From: Nocardioides soli
GTDB lineage: Bacteria > Actinomycetota > Actinomycetes > Propionibacteriales > Nocardioidaceae
Assembly: GCF_014191495.1 (NCBI RefSeq)
Contig: NZ_JACHWR010000001.1
Coordinates: 1,922,001 to 1,986,000, forward strand
Length of the DNA stretch: 64,000 bases
Reading direction: 5' to 3'
Shown: piece after piece, positions 18,943 to 26,839 of the stretch
Layout of the letters: every line of letters starts with the position of its first letter
Numbering within the stretch: the stretch's first letter is position 1
Position numbers and translations under genes: made by a program
The notes under the pieces: generated by a model
What the model was told of the DNA's origin: nothing
Database searches by the model: none
What the model saw: only the letters and a program-made list of their open reading frames with translations

Positions 18943-19899
18943 TCAGCCCGTGATCTCGTCCAGCTCGGCCAGGTCGTCGGCGGAGGGCGACCACCGCAGC
19001 GCGGCGGGGTTCGTCCGCACCTGGTCGCCCGACGTCGCTCCCGAGATCACCGAGGCGACGGCGGGCTGGGCGGCGAGGCCGGCGATCGCCACGTCGAGCG
19101 TCGAGAGCCCGCGCGCCTCGGCGTACTTCTCGACGGCCTCGATCCGGTCCCAGTCGGCGTTGGCCAGCCACGAGGACCGCGATGGGTCGAGCGCGGCGCG
19201 GGACCCGGCCGGCGCCGAGGCGCCGCGGCGGTACTTGCCGGTGAGCAGGCCGTACTCCAGCGGGAAGAACGGCAGGACGCCGAGCCCGAACGCCTCGCAG
19301 GCCGGCACCACCTCGGCCTCGACGGTGCGGTCGAGCAGCGAGTAGCGGTTCTGCACCGACACGAAGCCCTCGAGGCCGGCGGTGCGGGCGGTCCAGGCGG
19401 CGTCGGCGACCTGCCAGCCGTCGAAGTTGGAGCAGCCGACGTAGCGAACCTTGCCCTCGCGGACCAGGTCGGTCAGCACCGAGAGCGTCTCCTCGAACGG
19501 CGTCACCTCGTCGGGCCGGTGCAGCTGGTAGAGATCGATGTGGTCGGTTCGCAGCCGCCGCAGCGACGCCTCGACCGCCCGGCGCACATAGCGCCGCGAT
19601 CCCCGCGCGCCGAAGTCGGTGCCGTTGGCGCCCCGCATGTCCATGCCGAATTTCGTCGCCACGACGAACTCCTCGCGCTGCCCCTGCAGCGCCTCGCCGA
19701 GCAGCTCCTCGCTGACTCCCGGCCGATCGCCGTAGGTGTCGGCCGTGTCGAGCAGCGTCACGCCGGTCTCGCGCGCGGCGCCCAGGATCTCGCGGACCCC
19801 GGCGAGGTCGACCCGCCGTCCGAACGCGTTGCAGCCGATCCCGACCGCGCTCACCATCAGGCCCGATGCGCCCAGCGGGCCGTAGCTCATCTCCGTCAC
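18943..19899 (-). CDS. Aldo/keto reductase
   Basis: The 318-residue protein is a TIM-barrel NADPH-dependent reductase. The catalytic tetrad is visible as Asp and Tyr in LLDTADTYGDRPG, Lys in VATKFG, and His in LYQLHRPD. The phosphate-binding C-terminal loop is VISGATSGDQV. The GTG start at 19899 is chosen because TACTGT lies exactly 7 bases upstream (leaderless); a second ATG at 19890 is also in frame. The substrate is unknown. Confidence 0.92.
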   Translation of the reverse strand: MTEMSYGPLGASGLMVSAVGIGCNAFGRRVDLAGVREILGAARETGVTLLDTADTYGDRPGVSEELLGEALQGQREEFVVATKFGMDMRGANGTDFGARGSRRYVRRAVEASLRRLRTDHIDLYQLHRPDEVTPFEETLSVLTDLVREGKVRYVGCSNFDGWQVADAAWTARTAGLEGFVSVQNRYSLLDRTVEAEVVPACEAFGLGVLPFFPLEYGLLTGKYRRGASAPAGSRAALDPSRSSWLANADWDRIEAVEKYAEARGLSTLDVAIAGLAAQPAVASVISGATSGDQVRTNPAALRWSPSADDLAELDEITG

Positions 19900-19921
19900 G
19901 ACAGCGACAGTACGACGCCGG

Positions 19922-20407
19922 TCACACCCAGAACGTGTCGTGTCGCAGCATGAACGTCGCCCGCTGCTCCTCGCTCATCTCCTCGCCCCGGGCGAGCGTC
20001 TCGAAGTAGTCCTCGCGCGGGCCGCCCGGAGCGAACATCAGCAGCATCGACGCCCCACCGCCGCCCCGGAAGCCGTGCAGCCCGCCCTCGGGCACGTAGA
20101 GGAAGTCGCCGGAGCGCGCGGTGACCCACTCCCGCCCGTCGTACAGCCTCACCTCGCCGGACAGCACGTAGAACTGCTCGGAGATCGACCGGTGGAAGTG
20201 CGGGTCGGGGCCGGTCTCGGCCTCCCCGAACGTCCAGCGGTAGAGCCCGAACCGGCCCTCCGTCCGGTCGCCGGTCGCGATGTACTCGCACGTGCCGCCA
20301 CTGCCGTAGGTGATCTCCGGCGGCTCGTCGCCACGACGGATCCACGCGGACACCTCACCGCCCTCGCCGTGGTAGGTGTCGGGCGGGTAAGGGCGCGGCA
20401 GCGACAT
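19922..20407 (-). CDS. Cupin-domain protein
   Basis: The 161-residue single-domain cupin has motif 1 PDPHFHRSISEQFYVLSGEV with the metal-binding His-x-His and Glu, and motif 2 GDFLYVPEGGLHGFR with the third His. Such proteins act as isomerases, dioxygenases or binding proteins; nothing here decides which. TACGTT is 6 bases before the ATG, so it is probably leaderless and transcribed separately from the ALDH gene upstream. Confidence 0.85.
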   Translation of the reverse strand: MSLPRPYPPDTYHGEGGEVSAWIRRGDEPPEITYGSGGTCEYIATGDRTEGRFGLYRWTFGEAETGPDPHFHRSISEQFYVLSGEVRLYDGREWVTARSGDFLYVPEGGLHGFRGGGGASMLLMFAPGGPREDYFETLARGEEMSEEQRATFMLRHDTFWV

Positions 20408-20425
20408 GCCACCAACGTACGACGT

Positions 20426-21985
20426 TCAGCGGATGCCGGTCTTGCGCATCATCCTCAGCCCGCCGAGCATCCCCTTGACGTACTCGTCGTAGTCCTGGCC
20501 GGGCCGCGCACCGAGCACCTGCTTCTTGAGCACGGCGAGGTTCTGCACGTCGGTGTACTTGAGCAGGCCCTGGTCACCGTGCCGGGCGCCGACGCCCGAC
20601 TGCTTCACGCCGCCGGACGGCGTGCCCTTGGCGGCGTACGCCGTGGCGAGGATGTCGTTGACGTTGACGTTGCCGGACTGGATGCGCCGGCCCACCTGGC
20701 AGGCCGCCGCCAGGTCGCCGCCCCACACCGAGGCGTTGAGGCCGTAGTCGGTGTCGTTGGCGAGCGCCACCGCCTCGTCGACGGTCCGGTAGCGGTGCAG
20801 CGCGACCACCGGGCCGAACGTCTCGGTGACGCCGGCGAGCATGTCCTGGGTGACGCCCTCGAGGATCGTCGGCTCGAAGAACGCCGGACCGAGGTCGGGG
20901 CGCGGCCGGCCACCGGTGAGCACGGTCGCGCCCTTGGCGACCGCGTCGTCGACGTGCGAGCGCACCCGCTCCATGTGGTCGGGCGAGACCAGCGAGCCGA
21001 TGTCCGGACCGAAGTCGTACGCCGCGCCGAGCACCAGCCGCCGGGTCGCGGCGACGAACGCGTCGCGGAACTCGGCGTACCGCGGTTCGGGCAGGTACAT
21101 CCGCTCGATGTGCATGCAGATCTGGCCGGTGTTGCCGAAGGCCCCGAAGATCGCTCCCTGCACGACCTCGTCGAGCTTCGCGTCCTCGAGCACGATCATG
21201 GGGTTCTTGCCGCCCAGCTCGAGGCAGCAGTCGATCAGGTTGCGCCCGGCCCGCTCGCCGATCACCCGGCCGGTCGCCGTCGAGCCGGTGAACATCACGT
21301 AGTTGGCGTTGTCGATCAGTGTCGGCCCGACGTCGGGACCCTCGCCGCAGACCACCTGAAACAGGCCCTTCGGCAGCCCCGCCTGCTCGAGCAACTGGAT
21401 GCCGTACAGCGGCGACAGGGCGGTCTTGTTGTCCGGCTTGAGCACGATCGCGTTGCCGGCCATCAACGCCGGGATCGAGTCGGAGATGCCGGTGGCGAAG
21501 GGGAAGTTCCAGGGCGCGATGATGCCGATGACGCCCTTGGGCTGGCGGATCTCGGTGGAGGTCGAGAGCACCGGGATCGGGCCACCGCGCCGGACCGGCT
21601 TGAGCAGGTGGGGAGCCCGCTTGAGGTAGTGGCTCATCACCATCACCGGATCGCAGGTCTCCTCGATCGCCATCCGGCGGTTCTTGCCGCTCTCGGCCTG
21701 GATCAGGTCGGTGGTGGTGTGCGCCCGGTCGAGGAAGAGTGCATGGGCTCGCTTGAACACCGCGAGCCGCTTGCGCAACGGCCACGCCGCCCACACCCGC
21801 TGCGCCGACCGCGCCGCCGCGAAGGCCCGCTCGATGTCGGCCGGCGTCGACTGCGGCAGCTCGACGAGCAACTCGCCGGTGTAGACCTCGGTGAGCTTCC
21901 AGCTGGCGCCGCTGCTCGACGGGACGCGCGCGACCAGCCCCTGCAGGAACTCGTCGGTCAGGGATGCGGGTCGCTGCAATGTCAT
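20426..21985 (-). CDS. Aldehyde dehydrogenase, succinate-semialdehyde dehydrogenase GabD2-like
   Basis: The 519-residue ALDH-superfamily enzyme carries IIAPWNFPF (about 150), the general-base motif LELGGKNPM, and the nucleophile Cys in NTGQICMHIERMYL. Length and sequence resemble the GabD2 group. It oxidises an aldehyde to an acid with NAD(P)+. It follows the GMC oxidoreductase by 18 bp, so the pair probably oxidises an alcohol to an aldehyde and then an acid. GGGGAGGG precedes the ATG by 10 bases. Shared control through the KstR-like operator at 23670 is expected. Confidence 0.9.
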   Translation of the reverse strand: MTLQRPASLTDEFLQGLVARVPSSSGASWKLTEVYTGELLVELPQSTPADIERAFAAARSAQRVWAAWPLRKRLAVFKRAHALFLDRAHTTTDLIQAESGKNRRMAIEETCDPVMVMSHYLKRAPHLLKPVRRGGPIPVLSTSTEIRQPKGVIGIIAPWNFPFATGISDSIPALMAGNAIVLKPDNKTALSPLYGIQLLEQAGLPKGLFQVVCGEGPDVGPTLIDNANYVMFTGSTATGRVIGERAGRNLIDCCLELGGKNPMIVLEDAKLDEVVQGAIFGAFGNTGQICMHIERMYLPEPRYAEFRDAFVAATRRLVLGAAYDFGPDIGSLVSPDHMERVRSHVDDAVAKGATVLTGGRPRPDLGPAFFEPTILEGVTQDMLAGVTETFGPVVALHRYRTVDEAVALANDTDYGLNASVWGGDLAAACQVGRRIQSGNVNVNDILATAYAAKGTPSGGVKQSGVGARHGDQGLLKYTDVQNLAVLKKQVLGARPGQDYDEYVKGMLGGLRMMRKTGIR

Positions 21986-22003
21986 GGGCTCAGGCCCTCC
22001 CCT

Positions 22004-23635
22004 TCATCGGCCGAGCACGAGGTCGGCCCCGCGCTCACCGATCATGATCGCGGGTGCATTGGTGTTGCCGCCGGTGATCGACGGCATGATCGAGGCGTCG
22101 CAGACCCGCAGGCCCTCGACGCCGCGGACTTTGAGGTCCGGCGTGACGACCGCGAGCTCGTCGACGCCCATCCGGCAGGTGCCGACTCCGTGGTAGACCG
22201 ACGTCGCGCGGTTGAGGATCGCCTGTCGCAGCTCGGGGCCGCGGACGCCGGCACCGGGGTGGATCTCCTCCTTGACCGACCCGCCGAACGCCGTACCGCC
22301 CATGATCTCCCGCACCATCTCCGACCCCTCCGTGAGTACGTCGAGGTCGGCCTGGTCGGCGAGGTACTCGAAGTCGATCAGCGGCGCGGCCATGGGGTCG
22401 GCCGACCCCAGCCGCAGCGTGCCGCGGCTGCGCGGGTAGATCAGCGTGGTGAGGATGGTGATCGCGGTCCGCGGATCGACATCGTGGCGGATCGGCGCGT
22501 CCTGGTTGGGCGAGACGTAGGCCCAGGGCAGCAGGTGCAGCTGCAGGTCGGGCACGTCGGTCGCCTGCGACGTACGCACGAAGGCGACCGACTCGAAGAC
22601 CGAGTTGGCCAGGAACGTCCTGCCCGGGCGCAGCGCCTCCATCAGCACGCCCTTGGCGAAGTACGCCGGGGTGCCCTTCATCTTCGTCGAGGTGACGTGG
22701 AAGGTCAGCGCGTGGAAGAGGTGGTCGTGCAGGTTGTCGCCGACCGGCAGGTTCGCGACGACGTCGATGCCCTGGTCGCGCAGGTGCTGGGCGTGCCCGA
22801 CGCCGGAGAGCATCAACAGCTGGGCCGACCCGACGAACCCGGCCGAGAGGATCACCTCCTTGCCGGCCCGGACCGTGCGCCGGGAGCCGTCGCGGTCGGT
22901 GACCTCGACGCCGGTCGCCCGGCCGCCCTCGATGACGACCTTGCGGACCAGCACCTCGGTCTGCAGCTCCAGCGTGCGGGGTGCGAGATGGTGGAGGTAG
23001 CCGCGGGAGGCGGAGTAGCGCAGCCCGCCGGCGGCGTTCTGCTGCATCCGGCTCACGCCCTCCTGCGAGGCGGCGTTGTAGTCGTCGAGCACCGGCACGC
23101 CGAGCGCGTCGGAGGTGGCCTGGAGGAACTGCAGCGTGCCGTCCTGCGGCGCGGCGTTGCGGGTCACCTTGATCGGGCCGCCGGCGCCGCGGAACTCGTT
23201 GGCGCCGTCCTCGAAGTCCTCCATCCGGCGGTACGCCGCGTTGACCTCGTCGGCCGACCAGCCGGTGTTGCCCTCGGCCGCCCAGGAGTCGTAGTTGGCG
23301 CGGTTGCCGCGTACGTAGACCATGCCGTTGATCGAGCTCGATCCGCCGACGACCTTGCCGCGCGGCACCGGCATCGTGCGGTCGAGCAGGTGCTTCTGCG
23401 GCGTGGAGTAGAGGCCCCAGTCGACGCGCCGCTTGAGCTTCGGCTCGGCGTGCATCGGCCCGATCATGCCGGGCTTCTTGACCAGGTACTGCTCGTCGCT
23501 CTTGCCGGCCTCGAGCACGATCACGCTCGCGCCCGACTCGGCCAGCCGGCCGGCGATCGCGGCTCCCGAGCTGCCCGAGCCGACCACGACGTAGTCGGCT
23601 TCGCTTGCGTACGACGGCTTCCGTGCCACGGCCAC
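22004..23635 (-). CDS. GMC-family FAD-dependent alcohol oxidoreductase
   Basis: The 543-residue protein has the N-terminal FAD fold VVGSGSSGAAIAGRLAESG, the GMC signature GGSSSINGMVYVRGN, the second signature around SAGFVGSAQLLMLSGVG, and the C-terminal catalytic region YHGVGTCRMG plus NTNAPAIMIGERGADL. Members include choline dehydrogenase, alcohol oxidases and cholesterol oxidase relatives. The gene for an aldehyde dehydrogenase follows by 18 bp. Upstream lies a TNNAACNNGTTNNA operator, the KstR pattern, suggesting a role in sterol or related alcohol catabolism. The GTG start at 23635 has AACAGGG upstream. Confidence 0.9.
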   Translation of the reverse strand: MAVARKPSYASEADYVVVGSGSSGAAIAGRLAESGASVIVLEAGKSDEQYLVKKPGMIGPMHAEPKLKRRVDWGLYSTPQKHLLDRTMPVPRGKVVGGSSSINGMVYVRGNRANYDSWAAEGNTGWSADEVNAAYRRMEDFEDGANEFRGAGGPIKVTRNAAPQDGTLQFLQATSDALGVPVLDDYNAASQEGVSRMQQNAAGGLRYSASRGYLHHLAPRTLELQTEVLVRKVVIEGGRATGVEVTDRDGSRRTVRAGKEVILSAGFVGSAQLLMLSGVGHAQHLRDQGIDVVANLPVGDNLHDHLFHALTFHVTSTKMKGTPAYFAKGVLMEALRPGRTFLANSVFESVAFVRTSQATDVPDLQLHLLPWAYVSPNQDAPIRHDVDPRTAITILTTLIYPRSRGTLRLGSADPMAAPLIDFEYLADQADLDVLTEGSEMVREIMGGTAFGGSVKEEIHPGAGVRGPELRQAILNRATSVYHGVGTCRMGVDELAVVTPDLKVRGVEGLRVCDASIMPSITGGNTNAPAIMIGERGADLVLGR

Positions 23636-23669
23636 CCCTGTTACATACCGAGAGAATGTGAACCGTCAC

Positions 23670-23683
23670 TGTAACTTGTTCTA
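23670..23683. promoter_or_regulatory. KstR-type operator between GMC oxidoreductase and pdxY
   Basis: TGTAACTTGTTCTA fits TNNAACNNGTTNNA, the motif bound by the TetR-family cholesterol regulator KstR. It sits in the divergent promoter region, 35 bp from the GMC start and 39 bp from the pdxY start. A perfect version occurs at 25905. The regulator gene is not in the window. Confidence 0.65.
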
Positions 23684-23721
23684 GTTTGCTCGTACAGGCC
23701 CCGCCTCGGGAGGATCGCTCC

Positions 23722-24573
23722 GTGAAGATCCTGTCGATCCAGTCCTCGGTCGCCTACGGCCACGTCGGCAACTCCGCCGCGGTCTTCCCGCTGCAGCGGC
23801 TCGGGCACGAGGTCTGGCCGGTGGTCACCGTGCACTTCTCCAACCACACGGGGTACGGCGCCTGGCGCGGGCCGCTGCTCGCCGCCGACGACGTGCGCGA
23901 GGTGATCGCCGGCATCGGCGACCGCGGCGTGCTCGGCGAGGCCGACGCGGTGCTGTCCGGCTACCAGGGCGACCCGGCGGTCGGCGGGATCATCCTCGAC
24001 ACCGTCGCCCGGGTGAAGGAGCTCAACCCCGACGCGGTCTACTGCTGCGACCCGGTGATGGGCGACGTCGGGCGGGGCATGTTCGTGCGCCCCGGCATCC
24101 CGGAGTTCATGCGCGACACCGTGGTGCCGAAGGCCGACATCCTCACGCCCAACCACTTCGAGCTCGACTTCCTCGCCGGCCGGGAGACCACCACGCTCGC
24201 CGAGATCCTGGACGCCGTCGACGACGTCCGGACGCGCGGACCCCGCGACGTACTCGTGACCAGCGTGCTGCACGGAGACGTGCCGGAGGGCCGCCTCGAC
24301 GTGGTGGCCGTGTCCGACGAGGGCGCCTGGGCGGTCGAGACCCCGCTGCTGCCGATCCTGCCCAACGGGTGCGGCGACGTCACCGCGGCGCTCTACCTCG
24401 CCCACCTGCGCACGACCGGCTCGGCGGCCGAGGCGCTGGCGCGCACGACGTCCTCGATGTTCGCGATCCTCGAGGAGACGCTCGCCGCCGGCACCCGGGA
24501 GATCCAGCTGATCGCCGCGCAGGACGCGATCGCCGAGCCGCCGATGAGCTTCGAGGTGCGGCGGCTGCGCTGA
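23722..24573 (+). CDS. pdxY: Pyridoxal kinase
   Basis: The 283-residue ribokinase-superfamily enzyme phosphorylates pyridoxal in PLP salvage. Motifs are ILSIQSSVAYGHVGN at the N-terminus, VYCCDPVMGD in the middle, ILTPNHFELDFLAG, and the anion-hole/catalytic GCGDVTAALYLAHL with the catalytic Asp. The GTG at 23722 has a good GGGAGGA site and matches the family start; 12 extra upstream codons in frame are unlikely to be used. Its stop is followed 20 bp later by the tRNA-Thr gene on the opposite strand. Confidence 0.93.
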   Translation: MKILSIQSSVAYGHVGNSAAVFPLQRLGHEVWPVVTVHFSNHTGYGAWRGPLLAADDVREVIAGIGDRGVLGEADAVLSGYQGDPAVGGIILDTVARVKELNPDAVYCCDPVMGDVGRGMFVRPGIPEFMRDTVVPKADILTPNHFELDFLAGRETTTLAEILDAVDDVRTRGPRDVLVTSVLHGDVPEGRLDVVAVSDEGAWAVETPLLPILPNGCGDVTAALYLAHLRTTGSAAEALARTTSSMFAILEETLAAGTREIQLIAAQDAIAEPPMSFEVRRLR

Positions 24574-24593
24574 CGACGGACGCCGGCAGACAG

Positions 24594-24666
24594 AGCCGGT
24601 GACAGGAGTCGAACCCGCGACATCCTCATTACAAGTGAGGCGCTCTACCAACTGAGCTACACCGGC
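24594..24666 (-). tRNA. tRNA-Thr (anticodon UGU)
   Basis: A 73-base cloverleaf is read on the minus strand. The acceptor stem is GCCGGTG/CACCGGC, the D-arm includes TAGCTCAGTTGGTAGAGC, the anticodon arm CCTCA-CTTGTAA-TGAGG has anticodon TGT, and the T-arm includes GGTTCGACTCC. The CCA end is not encoded. Confidence 0.98.
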
Positions 24667-24690
24667 AGCGCGCACATGCTAGTCGACGGG

Positions 24691-25413
24691 TCAGCTCATC
24701 CCGCCGTCGTGGGCGATCACGGCGCCGGTGATCATCCGGGCCGCCGGCGAGGCCAGCCAGAGGATGGTCTCGCCGATCTCGGCGGGCTTGATCGCACCAC
24801 CCGGGAGCATCATCATCAGCCGGTCGGCGACCCGGGTGTCGAGGTCATCGGTGATCTTGTGGAACACCTGCTCGACGATCGGGGTGTCCACCGTGCCGGG
24901 GCAGATCGCGTTCACGCGGATCCCCTCCGGCGACAGCTCGAGCGCGAGCGACCTGGTCAACTGGGTGAGCCCGCCCTTGGCGGCGGCGTACGCCGTGGCG
25001 TAGGGCTGCGGCGCGTTGCCGGCGACCGACGAGACGTTGACGATCGTGCCGGTGCAGGCGCGCAAGTGGGGCAGCGCGGCCTGGATCAGGAAGAACGGGC
25101 CCTTGAGGTCGACCGCGTGCACACGGTCCCACTCCGCCTCGGTGACGGTCTCGATGCGGCCGAACTGCACGATGCCCGCGACGTTCGCGAGCACGTCGAT
25201 GCGCCCCTCGGCGGCACAGGTGGCGATCGCCGCCTCGACGGCCGCCTTGTCGCCCACGTTGCACTCGACGTAGGTCACGCCGTCGGGGACGGTCGGGTTG
25301 ATGTCGAGGCCGTATACGGTGTCGCCCAGGTCGCGGAAGAGCTCCGCGGTGGCGTACCCGATGCCGGACGCGGCTCCGGTGATGACGACGACGCGATTGC
25401 CGGGCTGGTTCAT
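24691..25413 (-). CDS. Short-chain dehydrogenase/reductase
   Basis: The 240-residue classical SDR has the cofactor motif TGAASGIG (12-19), NVAG near residue 86, the catalytic Ser in NVSSVAG, and YAAAKGG with the Tyr-Lys pair. Asp after the second strand (GLDINP) favours NAD+. It follows the SnoaL-like gene by 18 bp with GAAAGG before the ATG, so both share the promoter with the KstR-type operator at 25905. A role in oxidising a steroid or related hydroxyl is an inference. Confidence 0.92.
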   Translation of the reverse strand: MNQPGNRVVVITGAASGIGYATAELFRDLGDTVYGLDINPTVPDGVTYVECNVGDKAAVEAAIATCAAEGRIDVLANVAGIVQFGRIETVTEAEWDRVHAVDLKGPFFLIQAALPHLRACTGTIVNVSSVAGNAPQPYATAYAAAKGGLTQLTRSLALELSPEGIRVNAICPGTVDTPIVEQVFHKITDDLDTRVADRLMMMLPGGAIKPAEIGETILWLASPAARMITGAVIAHDGGMS

Positions 25414-25431
25414 CTGCGGCCTTTCGGGGTT

Positions 25432-25890
25432 TCAGAGGGTGATCGAGAGGTGGTGCTCGACGACGCCCGAGCGCCCGATGCCGAAGCGGCGCTCGGCGAA
25501 GCGCCAGCCGTCCTGGCCGCCCTCGAGCTGGACCGGCTCGAAGCGGTCGACGTAGGTGCCGGTGAGGATCGGCTGGAGCGGCACCTCGGGGATCGCCTGG
25601 AAGACGAGGTACGTCGAGGTGACGGTCACCGATCCGTCGACGTCGGCCTCGTCGAAGATCGCGTTGGCGACGACGTGCTGGGTGCCCGGCGTGCCGTCGT
25701 CGTAGCGCTTCACGAGCCCGGCGTACAGCCGCTCGACCTCGGCCGCACCGGTCGCGATCACCGTGCCGTCCTCGGTCTTCAGCACCGCATGGGCCAGCAG
25801 GGCGCCCACGCCGGCGAAGTCGCCGGCGTCGATGAGCCGGCAGTACGTCGCGAGCAGGCCGCGGATGCGGTCGCCATCGGTCAGTTGCAC
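25432..25890 (-). CDS. SnoaL-like/NTF2-fold protein
   Basis: The 152-residue protein has the SnoaL_4 pattern: YCRLIDAGDFAGVGALLA near the N-terminus and a central GTQHVVANAIFD with a candidate catalytic His. This cone-like NTF2 fold includes ketosteroid isomerases and dehydratases. The GTG start is leaderless by pattern: TAACGT lies 7 bases before it, and the KstR-type palindrome lies 1 bp beyond, where a bound repressor would block RNA polymerase. It probably forms an operon with the SDR. Confidence 0.8.
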   Translation of the reverse strand: MQLTDGDRIRGLLATYCRLIDAGDFAGVGALLAHAVLKTEDGTVIATGAAEVERLYAGLVKRYDDGTPGTQHVVANAIFDEADVDGSVTVTSTYLVFQAIPEVPLQPILTGTYVDRFEPVQLEGGQDGWRFAERRFGIGRSGVVEHHLSITL

Positions 25891-25904
25891 GAGGAGGACG
25901 TTAC

Positions 25905-25918
25905 TAGAACGCGTTCTA
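25905..25918. promoter_or_regulatory. Perfect KstR-type operator of the SnoaL/SDR operon
   Basis: TAGAACGCGTTCTA is a perfect palindrome and an exact fit to TNNAACNNGTTNNA. It abuts the putative -10 (TAACGT, 25898-25903 on the minus strand) of the leaderless SnoaL gene. Repression by a KstR-like TetR regulator is expected. Confidence 0.75.
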
Positions 25919-25991
25919 TTTGGGATAGTCCGTCACGTTTCGGTCGTCGATCCGTCGATCGAGCAACCGAAACGTGACGGACTATCCCAAA
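25919..25991. repeat. Palindromic repeat family A, copy 3
   Basis: Perfect 26-bp arms (25919-25944 and 25966-25991) share GATAGTCCGTCACGTTTCGG. Unlike the other copies it lies between two divergent genes, wedged between the KstR-type operator and the soxR operator. Confidence 0.9.
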
Positions 25992-25996
25992 ACGGA

Positions 25997-26016
25997 ACTT
26001 GAATGACGCTTGAAGT
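25997..26016 (+). promoter_or_regulatory. MerR-type operator dyad upstream of soxR
   Basis: ACTTGAATGACGCTTGAAGT is a 20-bp dyad whose 7-base ends match at 6 of 7 positions. MerR proteins bind about 20-bp dyads in a stretched promoter spacer. It ends 18 bp before the soxR start, consistent with autoregulation. Confidence 0.45.
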
Positions 26017-26034
26017 CCGGCAAGGGTGGAGGCC

Positions 26035-26484
26035 ATGACCCAGCTGACCATCGGGCACCTCGCCGAGCGCGCGGGGGTGGCGACCTCGGCGATCCGGTTC
26101 TACGAGTCGCGCGGGCTGATCTCGTCGGTGCGCACCGCGGGCAACCAGCGTCGCTACGAGCAGTCGACGCTGCGCCGGATCGCGTTCATCCGGACGGCGC
26201 AGCGGGTCGGGCTGAGCCTGGACGAGATCGGCGAGGCGCTGGCGACACTGCCCGACGGCCGAACCCCCACGAAGTCGGACTGGCACCGGCTCAGCAAGGC
26301 CTGGCGGCCCCGGCTCGACGAGCAGATCGAGCGGATCCAGCGGCTGCGCGACCGGCTCGACGGCTGCATCGGCTGCGGCTGCCTGAGCCTGCGCACCTGC
26401 GCGCTCAGCAACCCGGGCGACGAAGCGGGCGAGTACGGCACCGGCCCGGTCTTCCTCGAGCCGGGCGGTGGCGCGGCGCGATGA
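26035..26484 (+). CDS. soxR: Redox-sensing MerR-family regulator SoxR
   Basis: The 149-residue protein has the MerR helix-turn-helix (IGHLAERAGVATSAIRFYESRGL) and a dimerisation helix. The SoxR iron-sulfur signature is CIGCGCLSLRTC, with C111, C114, C116 and C122 binding a [2Fe-2S] cluster. It switches on target promoters on oxidation, often by redox-cycling compounds. The ATG at 26035 has GGTGGAGG upstream; the GTG three codons earlier is less likely. No intact neighbouring gene is an obvious target; the gene overlapping its stop codon (ATGA) is a degraded GH13 fragment. Confidence 0.93.
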   Translation: MTQLTIGHLAERAGVATSAIRFYESRGLISSVRTAGNQRRYEQSTLRRIAFIRTAQRVGLSLDEIGEALATLPDGRTPTKSDWHRLSKAWRPRLDEQIERIQRLRDRLDGCIGCGCLSLRTCALSNPGDEAGEYGTGPVFLEPGGGAAR

Positions 26485-26650
26485 GCCTGCTGCGCGAGCC
26501 GCACCACGACGGCTCCCCGCTGTACGTCGGACGACGAGGCGCCCGCACCCGGCTCCGTGGTCACCGTCCGGCTGCGCAGCGACCCGGTCGACCCCGTGGC
26601 GCAGGTGTGGATCCGCACGACGTACGACGCGGAGCCGACGCACCGGGCCC
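26481..26650 (+). pseudogene. Remnant of a GH13 alpha-glucosidase/amylase N-terminus
   Basis: ATG at 26481 overlaps the soxR stop. It encodes MSLLREPHHDGSPLYVG, the usual start of actinobacterial GH13 enzymes. After codon 17 the frame is broken: DDEAPAPGSVVTVRLRSD and VDPVAQVWIRTTYDAEP continue in another frame, as expected for the N-terminal carbohydrate-binding domain, consistent with a loss of two bases or gain of one near 26528. Homology stops near 26650, where hairpin repeats begin. About 90% of the gene is missing. The GH13 match is from recognition, not a search. Confidence 0.55.
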
Positions 26651-26681
26651 CTAGCCTCCGGACGCCGCGGCGATCCGGGCC

Positions 26682-26811
26682 GGCGGTGCGTGAGCAACCG
26701 AATCGCGCCCCGGACTGGTTGCCTGCTCACCGCCACACCGAGCGACCCACCCCAGCGGTGCCCCAGCAACCATCCGTACCGAGCAAACGGTTGCCTGCTC
26801 ACCGCCGCCCG
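26682..26811. repeat. Two tandem hairpins containing GGTTGCCTGCTCACCGCC (family F)
   Basis: GGTTGCCTGCTCACCGCC occurs at about 26718-26735 and 26794-26811. Each copy is preceded by an imperfect inverted partner (GGCGGTGCGTGAGCAACC at about 26682, and GCGGTGCCCCAGCAACC). The repeats fill the space between the GH13 remnant and the DUF4032 gene. Confidence 0.7.
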
Positions 26812-26839
26812 GCAGCACCCGAGGCTTAGCCTGAACGAC

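Noticed and set aside
18681-19345. Small open frames in the gap after the dioxygenase gene
   Set aside because: They are built from palindromic repeats and lack start signals or protein-like composition.
19940-23674. 1244-codon plus-strand frame opposite the cupin, ALDH and GMC genes
   Set aside because: It covers three well-supported minus-strand genes; composition is typical of a shadow frame.
26468-26839. In-frame 124-codon upstream extension of the DUF4032 gene
   Set aside because: It crosses the GH13 remnant and hairpin repeats, while a -10 box 7 bases before ATG 26840 and family length support the shorter form.
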